The notes: generated by a model not told the origin, from the letters alone. 64,000 bases of DNA from Micromonospora chalcea (GCF_002926165.1 NZ_MAGP01000100.1:31043-95042); one strand, 5' to 3'. Positions 17,160-26,519 are shown, counted from the first letter of the stretch. Numbers and translations are program-made.

Positions 17160-17924
17160 ATGGGGGTACGCGTCGAGCACGCCGGTGCCGTGACCACTGT
17201 GATCCTGGACCGGCCCGAGGCCCGTAACGCCGTTGACGGGCCGACCGCACGAGCGCTGGCCGACGCGTTCCGCGCGTTCGACGCCGACCCGGACGCGGCG
17301 GTCGCGGTGCTCTGGGGCGCGGGCGGCACGTTCTGCTCCGGCGCCGATCTGAAGGCCGTCGGCACGCCGCGCGGCAACCGCGTCGAGCCCGAGGGGGACG
17401 GACCGATGGGCCCCACCCGGATGCGGCTGTCCAAGCCGGTGATCGCGGCGATCTCCGGGTACGCGGTGGCGGGCGGGCTGGAGCTGGCGCTCTGGTGCGA
17501 CCTGCGTATCGCCGAGTCGGACGCGACGCTCGGCGTGTTCTGCCGCCGGTGGGGCGTACCGCTGATCGACGGCGGGACGGTCCGGCTGCCCCGGCTGATC
17601 GGCGAGAGCCGGGCGATGGACCTGATCCTCACCGGACGCCCGGTCGGCGCCGACGAGGCGTACGCGATGGGTCTGGTCAACCGGCTGGTCGCGCCGGGTG
17701 GGGCCCGCGCGGCGGCCGAGGAGCTGGCCGCCGCGATCGCCGGGCATCCGCGGACGTGCCTGCGCAACGACCGGGCGGCGGTGCTGGACGGCGCGGGGCG
17801 GCCGGAGGCGGAGGCGATGGCCACCGAGCTGGCCTACGGCATGGAGTCGCTGGCGGTGGACGGGGTACGCGGCGCCGGCCGGTTCGCCGCCGGGGCCGGC
17901 CGGCACGGTGCGCCGGCCGGCTGA
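17160..17924 (+). CDS. Crotonase/enoyl-CoA hydratase family protein
   Basis: 254 residues from ATG at 17160. Crotonase motifs are seen: FCSGADLKAVG (oxyanion hole) and ISGYAVAGGLELALWCDLRIAESDATLG. The Glu in GGLELA matches the first catalytic Glu of enoyl-CoA hydratase. The second, normally in a GQPE segment, is replaced by a Cys/Arg-containing stretch (GVFCRRWGVP). It may therefore catalyse another crotonase reaction. It stands alone, with 5 bases to the convergent oxidoreductase gene. Confidence 0.87.
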   Translation: MGVRVEHAGAVTTVILDRPEARNAVDGPTARALADAFRAFDADPDAAVAVLWGAGGTFCSGADLKAVGTPRGNRVEPEGDGPMGPTRMRLSKPVIAAISGYAVAGGLELALWCDLRIAESDATLGVFCRRWGVPLIDGGTVRLPRLIGESRAMDLILTGRPVGADEAYAMGLVNRLVAPGGARAAAEELAAAIAGHPRTCLRNDRAAVLDGAGRPEAEAMATELAYGMESLAVDGVRGAGRFAAGAGRHGAPAG

Positions 17925-17928
17925 GGCG

Positions 17929-19413
17929 TCACTTCAGCGCGCGCAGCGCGTCGGAGATGGCCCGGTGGAACGTCGGGTACGCGTAGATCATGTGCCGGAG
18001 CTGGCTGATCGGCACCGCCGCGTGCACCGCCACGACGAGCGCGGAGAGCACCTCGCCGCCGGCCGGTCCGGCCGAGGTGGCCCCGATGAGCACGCCCTGG
18101 TCGGCGTCGGCGACCAGCTTGATGAACCCGGCGTTGCCGGTCTTGTGGATCCAGCCCCGGGCCGACGAGGTGAGATCGGCGTATCCGACCTGGACGTTGA
18201 CGCCGCGCTCGCGGGCCTGCTGCTCGGTGAGGCCGACCGCGCCGACCTCGGGGTCGGTGAACGTGACCCGGGGCAGCGCCCGGTAGTCGGCGACCGGGAC
18301 GGTGCCCGGCGCGACGCTCGATCCGCCCGCGCTCATCGCGCCGCCGACCGAGCTGACCACACCGGCCGCGCCGCCGACCACGCTCGCGGTGCCGCTGGCG
18401 TCCGGGCCGCCCTTGGTACGCCGCATGTGGTCGAGGACGTCGGCCACCACGATGCCGGCCTGGTACATGGCGATGTGGGTGAACGCGCCCTCGCCGGTGA
18501 GGTCACCGACCGCCCAGATCCCGTCGGTGACGTGCATCCGGTCGTTCACCGGCAGGTAGCGCTGCCCGGCGTCCACCCCGACCGTGTCCAGGCCCAACTC
18601 CTCCAGGTGCGCCTTGCGGCCGGTCACCACGAGCAGCTTCTCGCCGGTGAACTCGGCGCCGTCGGCGTACACGGTGAACGCGCCGCCGTCGTGGCCGACC
18701 CGGCCGGCCTTGACCCCGGTGTGGATCTCCACTCCGTCGGCGCGCAGCGCGTCGGCGGCGAGCGCTGACGCCTCCGGCTCCTCGACGGCGAGTACCCGGT
18801 CGGCCGCTTCGATCACCGTCACCCGGACGCCGAACCGGGCGAAGACCTGCGCGAGTTCCAGCCCGATCGCGCCGCCGCCGAGCACCAGCAGCGACGCGGG
18901 CAGTTCCTCCACCTCGATGGCCTGGTGATTCGTCCAGTACGGCGTGTCGGCCAGCCCGTCGATCGGCGGGACCGAGGGCCGGGTGCCGGTGCCGAGGACC
19001 ACGCCGTACCGGGCCTGGAACACCTGGTCGCCGACGCGTACCCGGTTCGGGCCGTCGAGCCGCCCGCTGCCCCGGACGAACCGGCCGCCCTTGCCGGTGA
19101 AGCGGTCCACCGCCACCTTGTCGTCCCAGGTGTCGGTGGCCTCGGCCCGGATCCGCTTCGCCACCGGCGCCCAGTCCGGCCGCACCTGGGCGGACCCGGC
19201 CAGCTCGTTGACCCGGTGCGCCTCGGCCAGCGCGTTCGCCGCCCGGATCATCATCTTGCTCGGCACGCACCCCCAGTAGGGGCACTCGCCGCCGACCAGG
19301 TCCCGTTCGATGCCGACCACTGTGAGGCCGACCTCGGCGAGCCGTCCGGCCACCTCCTCGCCGCCGACGCCGAGCCCGACCACTACTACGTCAACCTGTT
19401 CCGGCTCCGCCAT
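17929..19413 (-). CDS. Flavin disulfide reductase family protein (dihydrolipoamide dehydrogenase-like)
   Basis: 494 residues from ATG at 19413. FAD-binding GLGVGGEEVAGRLAEVG is at the N-terminus, and the redox-active disulfide motif GGECPYWGCVPSK is at about 50-62. A second Rossmann motif GGGAIGLELAQVFARFG binds NAD(P)H. The C-terminal dimerisation domain reads YAYPTFHRAISDAL where true lipoamide dehydrogenases have a His-x4-Glu active-site pair, so the substrate is uncertain; mercuric, mycothione or other reductase activity is possible. About 50 Gly/Ala/Ser-rich residues (345-390) are inserted relative to short members. Confidence 0.87.
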   Translation of the reverse strand: MAEPEQVDVVVVGLGVGGEEVAGRLAEVGLTVVGIERDLVGGECPYWGCVPSKMMIRAANALAEAHRVNELAGSAQVRPDWAPVAKRIRAEATDTWDDKVAVDRFTGKGGRFVRGSGRLDGPNRVRVGDQVFQARYGVVLGTGTRPSVPPIDGLADTPYWTNHQAIEVEELPASLLVLGGGAIGLELAQVFARFGVRVTVIEAADRVLAVEEPEASALAADALRADGVEIHTGVKAGRVGHDGGAFTVYADGAEFTGEKLLVVTGRKAHLEELGLDTVGVDAGQRYLPVNDRMHVTDGIWAVGDLTGEGAFTHIAMYQAGIVVADVLDHMRRTKGGPDASGTASVVGGAAGVVSSVGGAMSAGGSSVAPGTVPVADYRALPRVTFTDPEVGAVGLTEQQARERGVNVQVGYADLTSSARGWIHKTGNAGFIKLVADADQGVLIGATSAGPAGGEVLSALVVAVHAAVPISQLRHMIYAYPTFHRAISDALRALK

Positions 19414-19505
19414 TCCGCAAGCATTCCGTACCTTCGGGACACCGGCCACCGCACCGGCCCCGAATTCCCGCGCTCGTCACGAACGCGACCGCCTACCGTG
19501 GCCGC

Positions 19506-20606
19506 ATGCACACGCGCTTCACCCCGGTCCGGGACTGCTTCCACGACCTGTTCGTCACCGGCCGGGAGACCGGCGCGTCGCTGGCGGTGTGGCACGACGG
19601 CGTACCGGTGATCGAGCTGATGGGCGGCACGGCGGCGGCGGTCCCGCCCAGTGCGGTCGTGCCGATGGCAGGGGCGGACCGCGCGTGGCGTCCGGACACG
19701 CTCGTGGACGTCTACTCGACCGGCAAGCCGGTGGTGGCGCTCTGTCTGCTGCTGCTCGTCGACCGGGGCCGGGTCGACCTGGACGCGCCGGTGTCGGCGT
19801 ACTGGCCGGAGTTCCGCACCCCGGCGACCGTCCGGCAGGTCCTCGCCCACACCGCCGGGCTGCCCGCCTTCCCGGTGCCCCGGCCCGCCGCGGCCATCGC
19901 CGACTGGGGCCTGCTCTGCGCCGACCTGGCGGCGGCCGAGCCGGAGTGGGACCCGGGCGCCGTCGCGGGCGAGCACGCCTGGACGTACGGGCACCTGGTG
20001 GGCGAGTTGGTCCGCCGGGTGGACGGGCGGCCGGTGGGCCGGTTCCTGGCCGAGGAGATCGCCGGTCCGTGGCGCCTGGACCTGGCCTTCGGGCTGGGTG
20101 AGGCCGACCGGCGGCGGTGCGCCGACCTGTCGTACGCCGATCCGGCCTGGCCGGACGCGATGCGCGGCGAGCCGGGTTCGTTGCGGGCGCGGGCGCTGGA
20201 CAACCCGCCCGGCGGGCGCGACGTCGCGATGGTGAACAGCGACCTCTGGCGGGCCGCCGAGATCCCGGCGGTGAACCTGCACGCCACCGCCGCCGGGCTC
20301 GCCCGGCTGTACGCGGGCCTGCTCGCCGGCGGCGCCCTGGACGGGGTACGCCTGTTCAGCCCGGAGCTGGTCGCCGAGGCGACGCGGGTGCAGTATTCCG
20401 GGCCGGACCTGCTGCTGGACCGGCCGGTGGACTGGACGCTCGGCATGCAGTGGGAGCCGGACGGCAGCTGGGGCATGGGCGGGATCGGCGGCAGCAGCGC
20501 CTGGGCCGACCCGGAGCGGGGCTACACCTTCGCGTACGCGACCGCCCGGCTGGCCGACCACGATCGGGTGGAGGAGCTGGTCGAGGCGCTGCACTCCTGC
20601 CTCTGA
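19506..20606 (+). CDS. Serine hydrolase, beta-lactamase/esterase (EstB) family
   Basis: 366 residues from ATG. The serine active-site motif S-T-G-K is in VDVYSTGKPVVALCLL (about residue 75), and a Tyr in WTYGHLVGELV fits the second motif of class C-like esterases. No signal peptide is seen, so it is likely cytoplasmic, as many EstB-type proteins are. It probably acts on esters; a beta-lactamase role is not supported by context. It is divergent from the reductase gene at 19413. Confidence 0.85.
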   Translation: MHTRFTPVRDCFHDLFVTGRETGASLAVWHDGVPVIELMGGTAAAVPPSAVVPMAGADRAWRPDTLVDVYSTGKPVVALCLLLLVDRGRVDLDAPVSAYWPEFRTPATVRQVLAHTAGLPAFPVPRPAAAIADWGLLCADLAAAEPEWDPGAVAGEHAWTYGHLVGELVRRVDGRPVGRFLAEEIAGPWRLDLAFGLGEADRRRCADLSYADPAWPDAMRGEPGSLRARALDNPPGGRDVAMVNSDLWRAAEIPAVNLHATAAGLARLYAGLLAGGALDGVRLFSPELVAEATRVQYSGPDLLLDRPVDWTLGMQWEPDGSWGMGGIGGSSAWADPERGYTFAYATARLADHDRVEELVEALHSCL

Positions 20607-20684
20607 CGGTCAGTCACGTTCTGTGATTCCGGCGCGTCGTCACGCAGCGCATTCGGCCGGCAGTCGCGCCTGGCTTCCCCTTTC

Positions 20685-20815
20685 CCGACTTTGCTCTGCA
20701 CCCATTGGCGCAGCACCGAGTTGAGCAGCGGATTTCCGCTAGGTCCGAAATCCGCGAGAGGCCCGCACGGTCACGTTCCGCAACGGGTGCGGATATGGCT
20801 GCAGAGCAAAGTCGG
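20685..20815. repeat. 131-base structured element with 16-base terminal inverted repeats
   Basis: The arms CCGACTTTGCTCTGCA (20685-20700) and TGCAGAGCAAAGTCGG (20800-20815) are exact reverse complements. Inside is a second perfect 9-base stem (GCGGATTTC at 20728-20736, GAAATCCGC at 20747-20755). The element fills much of the 347-base gap between the serine hydrolase and photolyase genes, and no gene is seen in that gap. It looks like a small non-coding mobile or RNA-forming element; no transposase is associated with it and no second copy was found in this window. Confidence 0.7.
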
Positions 20816-20953
20816 CGGAGGTGGATGGCGCGGGCTAGAGGTGCAGTCACCCGCAGTAATCGTGGGCGCCGTGCTGCGGCCCGCGCGGGCCGCCAGCGAC
20901 GTTGGGCTCGTGTGACGTTCGCGCTCGTGCGCGGGCGGCGAGGGGCGAGGGCG

Positions 20954-22276
20954 TCAGCGGAGCCAGACCGGGTCGGCGCCGGGCACCTCCAGCGGCGGCG
21001 GGTAGTCGAGCGTGCGACGCACAGCGTCGGGCAGCCGCCACGGCTGGTGCACCGCCTTGCCCGCCACCGATTCCAGCTCCGGCACCCACCGCCGCACGTA
21101 CGCGCCGCCGGGGTCGTAGCGCTCGGCCTGCCGTACCGGGTTGAAGCCGCGGTACGGCCGGGTGTCGTTGCCGGTGCCGGCCACCCACTGCCAGTTGCCC
21201 GAGTTGTTGACCCGGTCGCCGTCGAGCAACCACCGGAAGAAGACTTCCAGGCCGGGCCGCCAGTCCAGCCCGAGGTGCTTGGTCAGGTAGCCGGCGGTGA
21301 TCAGGCGGGCCCGGTTGTGCATCCAGCCCTCGGCGCGCATCTGACGCATGCCGGCGTCCACGATCGGCATGCCGGTCCGTCCCTCGGTCCAGGCGTCGAG
21401 CGCGTGCTGGTCGTACCGCCAGTCCTCCCGGGCGCCCCGCCGGTAGGCGGCCGTGGACAGGTCCGGGAATCCGGCGACGACCTGGTGGTAGAAGTCGCGC
21501 CAGCAGAGCTGCCGGACGAACGGGCCGTCGCGGTCGCCGGCCCGGGTCGCCACCGCCAGCGGGGAGACGCAGCCGAAGCGCAGGTACGGGCTGAGCCGGG
21601 AGGTCTCGTCGCCGGCCATGTCGTCGTGGATGTCGTCGTACCGATGGAGGGTGGGCAGCCAGGCGGTGAGCCGGCGGCGGGCGGCGTTCTCCCCGCCCAC
21701 GGCGGCGGCCGGGCTGTCGCCCTTCGGCGGGTCGGGCAGGCGGCCCGGGTCGACGCCGTCGGGCAGCCGGACCCGCTTCGGCGCGGCCAGTTCGTCCCGC
21801 CACCTGGTGCCCTGCCAGGCGCGGAAGTAGGGGCTGAACACGCGGTAGTGGTCGCCGCCGCTCGGGCGCAGCGCGCCCGGCTCGACGATCGTCAGGCCGG
21901 GGAACAGCCGCAGGAACATGCGGTGCCGGTCGCACTCGGCGCGCAGGCGGCGTTCCCGGCTGCGGGCGTAGTGGCTGACGTCGGCGGAGAGCCCGACGCC
22001 CTCGGCGCCCACCTTCCGGGCCAGCTTCACCGTCTCGGCCACCGGGTCGCCGTGCCTGATCACCAGGTCGCCGCCGCGCTTGCGCAGCGCCTCGCGCAGG
22101 TCGGCCAGGCTCTGGTGCAGGAAGCGGGTGCGGTTCGGCGAGAGCTGCTGCAACTCCGGGTCGAGCACGTAGAGCGGCACCACCCGCTCGAACGCGGAAC
22201 AGGCGGCCGCCAGCGCCGGGTGGTCGTGCACCCGCAGGTCGCGGGTGAACAGCACGACCGCCGTCCGGCCGGTCAT
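20954..22276 (-). CDS. phr: Deoxyribodipyrimidine photolyase
   Basis: 440 residues from ATG at 22276 (MTGRTAVVLFTRDLRVHDHP). The N-terminal antenna domain and C-terminal FAD domain (SRLSPYLRFGCVSP, QLCWRDFYHQVVAGFP, MRQMRAEGWMHNRARLI, WQWVAGTGNDTRPY) are typical of class I CPD photolyases. It repairs UV-induced pyrimidine dimers with blue light. It overlaps crtB by 4 bases and should be co-transcribed with it, so DNA repair and pigment synthesis are coupled. Confidence 0.95.
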   Translation of the reverse strand: MTGRTAVVLFTRDLRVHDHPALAAACSAFERVVPLYVLDPELQQLSPNRTRFLHQSLADLREALRKRGGDLVIRHGDPVAETVKLARKVGAEGVGLSADVSHYARSRERRLRAECDRHRMFLRLFPGLTIVEPGALRPSGGDHYRVFSPYFRAWQGTRWRDELAAPKRVRLPDGVDPGRLPDPPKGDSPAAAVGGENAARRRLTAWLPTLHRYDDIHDDMAGDETSRLSPYLRFGCVSPLAVATRAGDRDGPFVRQLCWRDFYHQVVAGFPDLSTAAYRRGAREDWRYDQHALDAWTEGRTGMPIVDAGMRQMRAEGWMHNRARLITAGYLTKHLGLDWRPGLEVFFRWLLDGDRVNNSGNWQWVAGTGNDTRPYRGFNPVRQAERYDPGGAYVRRWVPELESVAGKAVHQPWRLPDAVRRTLDYPPPLEVPGADPVWLR

Positions 22277-23199
22277 CCGGCCAGGGCCGGTTCCAGCGCC
22301 GGGCCGGGCACCTGAACCGGCGTGCCGGGCGGGGTGAGCAGCGCCCGCGCGGCCACCGCCATCCGGCGCCGCTGCGGCACCAGGGCCCGGCGGACGAAGA
22401 CGTCGTAGTCCTGCGCGGCGACCTCGTCCAGGATGCCGCCGTAGAGCGCGTACGCGGTGCGCATGCACGCCTGCGAGGCGGGGTTGAGCAGCGGGATGCC
22501 CGGCGCGGCGGCGAGGTAGTGGGCCTGCGCGCGGGTCAACTCGTACTCGATCAGCTCGCGGATGCGCGGCGTGGTGCGACCGGCGGCCTTGGCCGCGACG
22601 AGGTCGGCGCGGGTGACGTCGAACTTGGCCAGATCCTCGTCGGGCAGGTAGGTCCGGCCCCGGTCGAGGTCCTCGGCGACGTCCCGGATGAAGTTGGTGA
22701 GCTGGAAGGCGAAGCCGAGCTGGCGGGCGGGCTCCCGGGCGGCGGCCGGGTCGGAGCTGCCCAGGATCGGCAGCATCATGGTGCCGATGACGGCGGCCGA
22801 GCCCTCCATGTAGTCGAGCAGGTCGTCGTAGGTCGGGTACGACATCACCGTCAGGTCCATCGCCATGCTGCGCAGGAACGACGCGAAGTCGTCGCGGTCC
22901 AGGTCGAACACGGCGATGGTGTGCAGCACGGCGGGGAGCAGCGGGTCGTCGACCGACGCGCCGTGCAGCCCGGCCACGAATCGATCCGACCACTCGCGCA
23001 GCCGGGCCGCGCGCTCGGCGGGCGGCAGGTCCTCGGTGCGGTCGACGATCTCGTCCGCGTAGCGGGTGAATCCGTACAAGGCGTGCACATGTCGCCGTTT
23101 CCAGGCGGGGAGCAGCCGGGTGGCGAGATAGTAGGTACGGCCGTGACGCCGGTGCAGCTCGCGGCAACGGTCATAGGCGGCGGCCAGATCCACGTCCAT
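22273..23199 (-). CDS. crtB: Phytoene synthase
   Basis: 308 residues from ATG after GAGGAGGG. Both Asp-rich motifs of squalene/phytoene synthases are present: YADEIVD (about 47-53) and NFIRDVAEDLDRGRTYLP (about 165-182). It condenses two geranylgeranyl diphosphates to phytoene. It is first in a two-gene operon with the photolyase and divergent from crtE. Confidence 0.94.
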   Translation of the reverse strand: MDVDLAAAYDRCRELHRRHGRTYYLATRLLPAWKRRHVHALYGFTRYADEIVDRTEDLPPAERAARLREWSDRFVAGLHGASVDDPLLPAVLHTIAVFDLDRDDFASFLRSMAMDLTVMSYPTYDDLLDYMEGSAAVIGTMMLPILGSSDPAAAREPARQLGFAFQLTNFIRDVAEDLDRGRTYLPDEDLAKFDVTRADLVAAKAAGRTTPRIRELIEYELTRAQAHYLAAAPGIPLLNPASQACMRTAYALYGGILDEVAAQDYDVFVRRALVPQRRRMAVAARALLTPPGTPVQVPGPALEPALAG

Positions 23200-23263
23200 C
23201 GGCCCTCCTCAGTTTCGACGCAGCAATCGACGCAACTCGTAACCCTAGGGTACGCTCGCCCAC
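23200..23263. promoter_or_regulatory. Divergent crtB / crtE promoter region
   Basis: CGACGCA occurs twice in direct orientation (23216-23222 and 23228-23234, 12 bases apart), a possible binding site for the MerR-type regulator of the cluster. TACGCT at 23251-23256 fits a -10 hexamer for crtE with the ATG 8 bases beyond, so crtE may be leaderless; I see no ribosome-binding site before its ATG. The crtB side does have one. Confidence 0.45.
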
Positions 23264-24418
23264 ATGGCCAACGACGCAGTTGCGGGTAATGCGCTCCGCG
23301 TCGCGCCGGCTCAGGCCGGGGCGACGGACGATCCGGTCCGCGGCGTACTGGCCGCGTTCACGAAAGACCTGATCAAAGGGGTCGATGAGACGCTGGTGGC
23401 GTTCCTGGCCGCGGAAGTCGATTCGCTGACCGAGATCGACGCAGCGATGGGTGCATTCGCCGCAACCGCGCGCGACTGCGTGCTGGCCGGCGGCAAACGG
23501 GTCCGGCCCACGTTCGCGTACTGGGGATGGCGGGGCGCTGTCGGCGGGGAGGAACCGATGTGTTCGGTGCTCCCGGCCCTGTCCGCCCTCGAACTGCTGC
23601 ACACGTTCGCGCTCGTGCACGACGACGTGATGGACGCCTCCGACACCCGACGCGGGCTGCCGACCGCGCACCGGGCCGCCGCCGCCCGGCACCGCGCCGC
23701 CGGGCACGCGGGCGACCCCGACCGGTACGGCGAAGCGGTCGCCGTCCTCATCGGCGACCTCTGCATGGTGTGGGCCGACCGGCTCATGGGCCACGCGGCG
23801 GTCCCCGCCGAGCGGCTGCTCGACGTGCGCCGCTGCTACGACCAGATGCGGGTGGAGACGGTCGCCGGGCAGTTCCTGGACGTGCTCGGCGAGAACGACG
23901 CGGGGAACTGGACGGTCGACCGGGCGCTACGGGTGGCCCGGTACAAGACCGCCAGCTACACGGTCCAGCGGCCGCTGCTCTTCGGCGCCTGCCTGGCCGG
24001 CACCGACCCGGACGACCCGCTCATCGCCGCGTACACCCGGTACGGGCTGGCCGTCGGCGAGGCGTTCCAGCTCCGCGACGACCTGCTCGGCGTCTACGGC
24101 GACCCGGAGACCACCGGCAAGCCGGCCGGGGACGACCTGCGTACCGGCAAGCCGACCGCGCTGCTGATGCTGGCCCGGCAACTCGCCGACCCGGCGCAGC
24201 GCCGGGCGCTGGACCGGGCCGGCTCGGTCACCACGGCACGCGACGTGGACCGGCTTGCCGACGTGGTCCGCCGCAGCGGCGCCACCGCCCGGGTGGAACG
24301 GATGATCGCCGACCGGGTAACCGAGGCGCTCGCCGCGCTCGGCACCGCACCGATCGACGAGACCGCGCGCACCGCGCTGACGGGTCTCGCCACCGCCGCC
24401 ACCGCGCGGCGGGCATGA
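23264..24418 (+). CDS. crtE: Geranylgeranyl diphosphate synthase (polyprenyl synthetase)
   Basis: 384 residues from ATG. The first Asp-rich motif is LVHDDVMDASDTRRG (about 117-131) and the second is FQLRDDLLGVYGD (about 270-282). Chain-length residues before the first motif (ELLHTFA) fit a C20 product. It makes geranylgeranyl diphosphate for CrtB. An N-terminal extension of about 45 residues is typical of the actinobacterial enzymes. It is the first gene of crtE-crtI-idi-merR. Confidence 0.93.
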   Translation: MANDAVAGNALRVAPAQAGATDDPVRGVLAAFTKDLIKGVDETLVAFLAAEVDSLTEIDAAMGAFAATARDCVLAGGKRVRPTFAYWGWRGAVGGEEPMCSVLPALSALELLHTFALVHDDVMDASDTRRGLPTAHRAAAARHRAAGHAGDPDRYGEAVAVLIGDLCMVWADRLMGHAAVPAERLLDVRRCYDQMRVETVAGQFLDVLGENDAGNWTVDRALRVARYKTASYTVQRPLLFGACLAGTDPDDPLIAAYTRYGLAVGEAFQLRDDLLGVYGDPETTGKPAGDDLRTGKPTALLMLARQLADPAQRRALDRAGSVTTARDVDRLADVVRRSGATARVERMIADRVTEALAALGTAPIDETARTALTGLATAATARRA

Positions 24419-24447
24419 TGAGCAACTTCGCGAGCAAGGGGGCCGGA

Positions 24448-25929
24448 ATGCGTACCGTCAAGGGACGGACCGACCGGGTGGTGGTGGTCGGCGCCGGGCT
24501 GGGTGGACTGGCGTGCGCGCTGCACCTGGCCGGCAGCGGCCGGCAGGTGACGGTGCTGGAGCGCGAGCCGGTGCCCGGCGGGCGCGCCGGGCGGCTCAGC
24601 GTCGACGGGTACGAGTTCGACACCGGCCCGACCGTCCTCACCATGCCCGACCTGATCGCCGAGGCGCTCGGCGCGGTCGGCGAGGAGCTGACCGACTGGC
24701 TCGACCTGAGCCCGCTCGACCCGGCGTACCGCGCCTACTACCCGGACGGGTCGACGCTCGACGTCATCACCGACACCACCCGGATGGCGGCCGAGATCGC
24801 GCGTGTCTGCGGCCCCCGGGAGGCGGACGGCTACCTGCGTTTCGTCGACTACGCCCGCAACCTGTGGCAGTGGGAACGGGCCGACTTCATCGAGCGCAAT
24901 CTCGACGCGCCGACCGACCTGCTCACCGGCAACCTGCTGAAGTTGTTCGCCAACGGCGCGTTCCGGCGGCTCCAGACGAAGATCAACCAGTTCTTCCGCG
25001 ACCCGCGGACCCAGCGGATCTTCTCCTTCCAGGCCATGTACGCGGGCCTGTCGCCGCACGACGCGCTGGCGATCTACGCGGTCATCGCGTACCTCGACTC
25101 GGTGGCCGGTGTCTGCTTCCCGCGCGGCGGCATCCACGCGGTCTCCCGCGGGATGGCCGGCGCGGCCGAGAAGCACGGCGTGCAGTTCCGGTACGGCACC
25201 ACGGTGGCCCGGGTGGAGACCGCCAACGGCCGCGCCACCGGCGTGATCACCTCCGACGGCGACTTCGTCCCCGCCGACACGGTGGTGCTCAACCCCGACC
25301 TGCCGGTCGCCTACGAGGACCTGCTGCCGCCCAGCCGGCAACGCAAGCTCACCTACTCGCCGTCCTGCGTGGTGCTGCACATCGGTTCGACGCAGGGCTA
25401 TGGCAAGATCGCCCACCACAACATCCACTTCGGGCGCTCCTGGAAGGGGACGTTCGACGAGGTGATCCGCCGAGGCGAGCTGATGACCGACCCGTCGCTG
25501 CTGGTGACGAACCCGAGCCGCACCGACCCGTCGGTGGCGCCGGCCGGGAAGCACACCTACTACGTGCTGGCGCCGGTGCCGAACCTGGAGCGGGCGCCGT
25601 TCGACTGGACGGGCGACCTCACCCAGCGGTACGCCGACCAGCTCGTAGGCACGCTGGAGGAACGCGGATACGTCGGCTTCGGCGACGGCATCGAGGTGAT
25701 GCGGGCCGTCACCCCGGCCGACTGGGCGGCACAGGGCATGGCCGCCGGCACGCCGTTCGCCGCCGCGCACAGCCTCTTCCAGACCGGGCCGTTCCGCCCC
25801 TCCAACCTGCACCGGAAGCTGGACAACGTGGTCTTCGTCGGCTCCGGCACGCAGCCGGGCGTGGGGGTACCGATGGTGCTGATCAGCGGCAAGCTCGCGG
25901 CGGCCCGGATCACCGGGGCGACGGCATGA
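24448..25929 (+). CDS. crtI: Phytoene desaturase
   Basis: 493 residues from ATG at 24448, which follows AAGGGGG. An earlier in-frame ATG pair at 24415/24418 overlaps the crtE stop and would add 11 residues; I prefer the later start because of the ribosome-binding site and family N-terminus. The FAD motif is VVVVGAGLGGLACALHLAGSG. The C-terminal signature FVGSGTQPGVGVPMVLISGK is diagnostic of CrtI-type desaturases. It converts phytoene through several steps to a lycopene-type product. No lycopene cyclase gene is in the window. Confidence 0.93.
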   Translation: MRTVKGRTDRVVVVGAGLGGLACALHLAGSGRQVTVLEREPVPGGRAGRLSVDGYEFDTGPTVLTMPDLIAEALGAVGEELTDWLDLSPLDPAYRAYYPDGSTLDVITDTTRMAAEIARVCGPREADGYLRFVDYARNLWQWERADFIERNLDAPTDLLTGNLLKLFANGAFRRLQTKINQFFRDPRTQRIFSFQAMYAGLSPHDALAIYAVIAYLDSVAGVCFPRGGIHAVSRGMAGAAEKHGVQFRYGTTVARVETANGRATGVITSDGDFVPADTVVLNPDLPVAYEDLLPPSRQRKLTYSPSCVVLHIGSTQGYGKIAHHNIHFGRSWKGTFDEVIRRGELMTDPSLLVTNPSRTDPSVAPAGKHTYYVLAPVPNLERAPFDWTGDLTQRYADQLVGTLEERGYVGFGDGIEVMRAVTPADWAAQGMAAGTPFAAAHSLFQTGPFRPSNLHRKLDNVVFVGSGTQPGVGVPMVLISGKLAAARITGATA

Positions 25930-26519
25930 GCGAGCGGGAGGAACACCTGGTCGAGCTGGTCGGCGACGACGGGCAGGTGCTCGGCGAGACCACCGTGGCG
26001 ACCGCCCACCAGCCACCCGGCCGGCTGCACCGGGCCTTCTCGGTGCTCCTGGTCGACCCGCAGGGGCGGGTGCTGCTGCAGCAGCGGGCTGCGGTGAAGA
26101 CGCGGTTCCCGCTGCGCTGGGCGAACTCCTGCTGCGGGCACCCGCTGCCGGGCCAGTCGCTGACCGAGGCCGCCAACCGGCGGCTCGGCGAGGAACTCGG
26201 CGTCGGCCCGGTCGAGCTCACCGAGGTGGGCGTCTACATCTACTACGCCGAGGACCCGGCGACCGGCCGCGTCGAGTTCGAGTACGACCACGTGCTGCGC
26301 GCCGACGTACCCGCCAACCTGGTGACGCGGCCCGATCCGGACGAGGTGGCCGAGCTGCGCTGGGCCGACCCCGGCGCGGTGGTGGCCGACCTGGACGCCG
26401 ACCCCCGCGCGTACGCCCCGTGGCTGGGCGGCGTGGTCAACCGGCTGCTGCATCCGGCGGGCCCGGCCCGGCCGGGCGTCGCGGCCTCCGAGGCACCGGA
26501 GCGGTCGGGTGGCCGATGA
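25926..26519 (+). CDS. idi: Isopentenyl-diphosphate delta-isomerase, type I
   Basis: 197 residues; ATG in an ATGA overlap with crtI. The Nudix fold is clear: HRAFSVLLVDPQGRVLLQQRA, the catalytic Cys in WANSCCGHP, and the Glu segment RVEFEYDHVL. It interconverts IPP and DMAPP and so balances precursors for CrtE. The C-terminus is an Ala/Pro-rich tail that overlaps the next start by 11 bases. Confidence 0.93.
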   Translation: MSEREEHLVELVGDDGQVLGETTVATAHQPPGRLHRAFSVLLVDPQGRVLLQQRAAVKTRFPLRWANSCCGHPLPGQSLTEAANRRLGEELGVGPVELTEVGVYIYYAEDPATGRVEFEYDHVLRADVPANLVTRPDPDEVAELRWADPGAVVADLDADPRAYAPWLGGVVNRLLHPAGPARPGVAASEAPERSGGR

